From Candidatus Odyssella thessalonicensis (GTDB taxonomy: Bacteria > Pseudomonadota > Alphaproteobacteria > Bin65): a stretch of 6,488 nt of DNA. A model generated the notes under the pieces. The model was not told the DNA's origin, did no database searches, and worked only from the letters and a program-made list of their open reading frames with translations. Below, piece after piece: positions 5,657 to 6,488 of this stretch; within the stretch, counting starts at the first letter, position 1, and each line of letters begins with the position of its first letter. A program made the position numbers and the translations under genes. The stretch is from contig SBBV01000355.1 in the NCBI GenBank assembly GCA_005240015.1, positions 1 to 6,488 of the forward strand. The letters are read 5' to 3'.

Positions 5657-6488
5657 TCAGGCGGCGTCGATCGTCTGGCGCACGATCTGGGCGAGCTGGC
5701 GGCTCTTGTAGGGTTTGCGCAGCAGTGCCACGCCGCGGCGCGGCTGTTTGAGGCCCGGGACGTCGGAATAGCCGGTGGTGAAGAGGACCTTGAGCGCCGG
5801 GAACTGCTTCTCCGCCTCCGCGGCAAGCTCGATACCCGTCATGCCGCCCGGCATCATCACGTCGGTGAACAGGAGATCGACCTTCTCGCCGCCGTAAAGC
5901 ACGTTGCGCGCGGTGGGACCGTTGCCGGCGATCAGCACGCGGTAGCCCAGGCCGCGGAGCTGCTCGGTGACGTATTCGCGCACCGCGGCGTCGTCCTCGA
6001 CCACGAGGATGGTCTCGGTGCCGCCCGGCAGCGGCGCGCCGTCGCGCGCGGCCGCCGGCGCCGGCGCCGCCTCCGTCTCCGCGGCGCGCGGGAGGAAGAT
6101 CGTCACCGTGGTGCCGCGTCCGAGCGCGCTCTCGATCGTGACGTGGCCGCCCGACTGCTTGGCGAAGCCGTAGACCATGGCCAGGCCGAGGCCGCTGCCC
6201 TTGCCGATGTCCTTCGTCGTGAAGAACGGCTCGAACGCGCGCGCGATCACGTCGGGCGTCATGCCGGTGCCGGTATCGGTGACCTCGATCGCCACATAGT
6301 CGCCGGCGGCAAGCTCGCCGCTGCTGCCATTGGTGCCGCCGTTGGCCGCCGCGACGGTGCGGTTGGTGGTCGCGATCGTGAGGCGCCCGCCGTCGGGCAT
6401 GGCGTCGCGCGCGTTGACGGCCAGATTGAGCAGCGCGGTCTCGAGCTGCGTCGCGTCGACCTTGCACAGCCAGGGCGCGGGGCCAGGC
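5657..6488 (-). CDS. Hybrid sensor histidine kinase, C-terminal part (HATPase + receiver)
   Basis: This is the C-terminal 276 residues of a two-component signalling protein whose N-terminus lies beyond the window. The frame is open to the edge. In the visible fragment the HATPase domain shows the N-box NLAVNARDAMPDGG (Asn21, Asn25, Asp28), G1 box DTGTGM at 71-76, F-box FEPFFTTK at 85-92, and G2 box GKGSGLGLA. A Pro/Ala linker near 134-155 leads to a receiver domain with the acidic pair in VVEDD near 162-166, phosphoacceptor Asp209 in FTDVMMP, Thr238 in LFTTGYS, and Lys258 in LLRKPYK. The protein ends directly after the receiver with no output domain, so it probably passes phosphate on or regulates itself. 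A Gly/Asn/Ser-rich insert (near 47-58) precedes the G1 box. The sensor domain, and hence the signal, is unseen. It lies upstream of the ligase-transporter operon on the same strand but is separated by 389 bases, so regulation of that operon is only a guess. An ATG at 6400 is an internal methionine inside the N-box. Confidence 0.94.
   Translation of the reverse strand, partial: PGPAPWLCKVDATQLETALLNLAVNARDAMPDGGRLTIATTNRTVAAANGGTNGSSGELAAGDYVAIEVTDTGTGMTPDVIARAFEPFFTTKDIGKGSGLGLAMVYGFAKQSGGHVTIESALGRGTTVTIFLPRAAETEAAPAPAAARDGAPLPGGTETILVVEDDAAVREYVTEQLRGLGYRVLIAGNGPTARNVLYGGEKVDLLFTDVMMPGGMTGIELAAEAEKQFPALKVLFTTGYSDVPGLKQPRRGVALLRKPYKSRQLAQIVRQTIDAA

Noticed and set aside
5586..6467. 293-codon Arg-rich frame on the minus strand over the kinase
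   Set aside because: It is a frame-shifted reading of the kinase gene with Arg/Asp/His repeats. The true frame has intact HATPase and receiver motifs.
1..6488. CRISPR arrays, tRNA or rRNA genes, insertion sequences
   Set aside because: No regularly spaced direct repeats, no tRNA- or rRNA-like sequence and no transposase frame were seen on either strand.

Overview
The window is GC-rich throughout. It shows strongly third-position-GC-biased coding on the minus strand and gene families typical of Alphaproteobacteria (a Rhodospirillales- or Hyphomicrobiales-like soil or water organism). That placement rests on protein style, composition and promoter look; no marker gene is present. Every convincing gene lies on the minus strand, so the biological order runs from high to low coordinates.

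Region by region, in transcription order: (1) 6488-5657 is the C-terminal part of a hybrid sensor histidine kinase (ATPase domain plus receiver domain), cut by the window edge. (2) 5656-5268 is a 389-base intergenic leader. It holds two small hairpins after the kinase stop, a sigma70-like promoter whose -10 sits inside an inverted repeat, a REPIN-like element of about 104 bases made of two inverted GGGGTC-GACCCC palindromes, a possible sigma54 -24/-12 site, a possible short upstream ORF with a strong Shine-Dalgarno, and the ligase ribosome binding site. (3) 5267-3300 is an AMP-forming acyl-CoA ligase of the long-chain (FadD15/FAA1-like) type. (4) 3303-2440 is a LivG-type ABC ATPase, overlapping the ligase by ATGA. 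(5) 2429-1035 is a LivH-type permease that is unusually long (464 aa). (6) 1031-1 is a LivM-type permease, complete at its N-terminus and cut by the window edge.

Genes 3-6 are packed with 4-base overlaps or 3-10 base gaps and almost certainly form one operon. The transporter is of the branched-chain amino acid (HAAT/Liv) class. The leading acyl-CoA ligase suggests that the cargo is a carboxylic acid (fatty, aromatic or dicarboxylic) imported and then activated to its CoA thioester, rather than an amino acid. The periplasmic binding protein and the second ATPase (LivF) are not in the window and would be expected beyond position 1.

No wholly new system is evident. The points most worth a second look are the roughly 150-residue membrane insertion in the LivH-like permease, the REPIN-like element placed inside the probable operon leader, and the promoter with a dyad over its -10 box.
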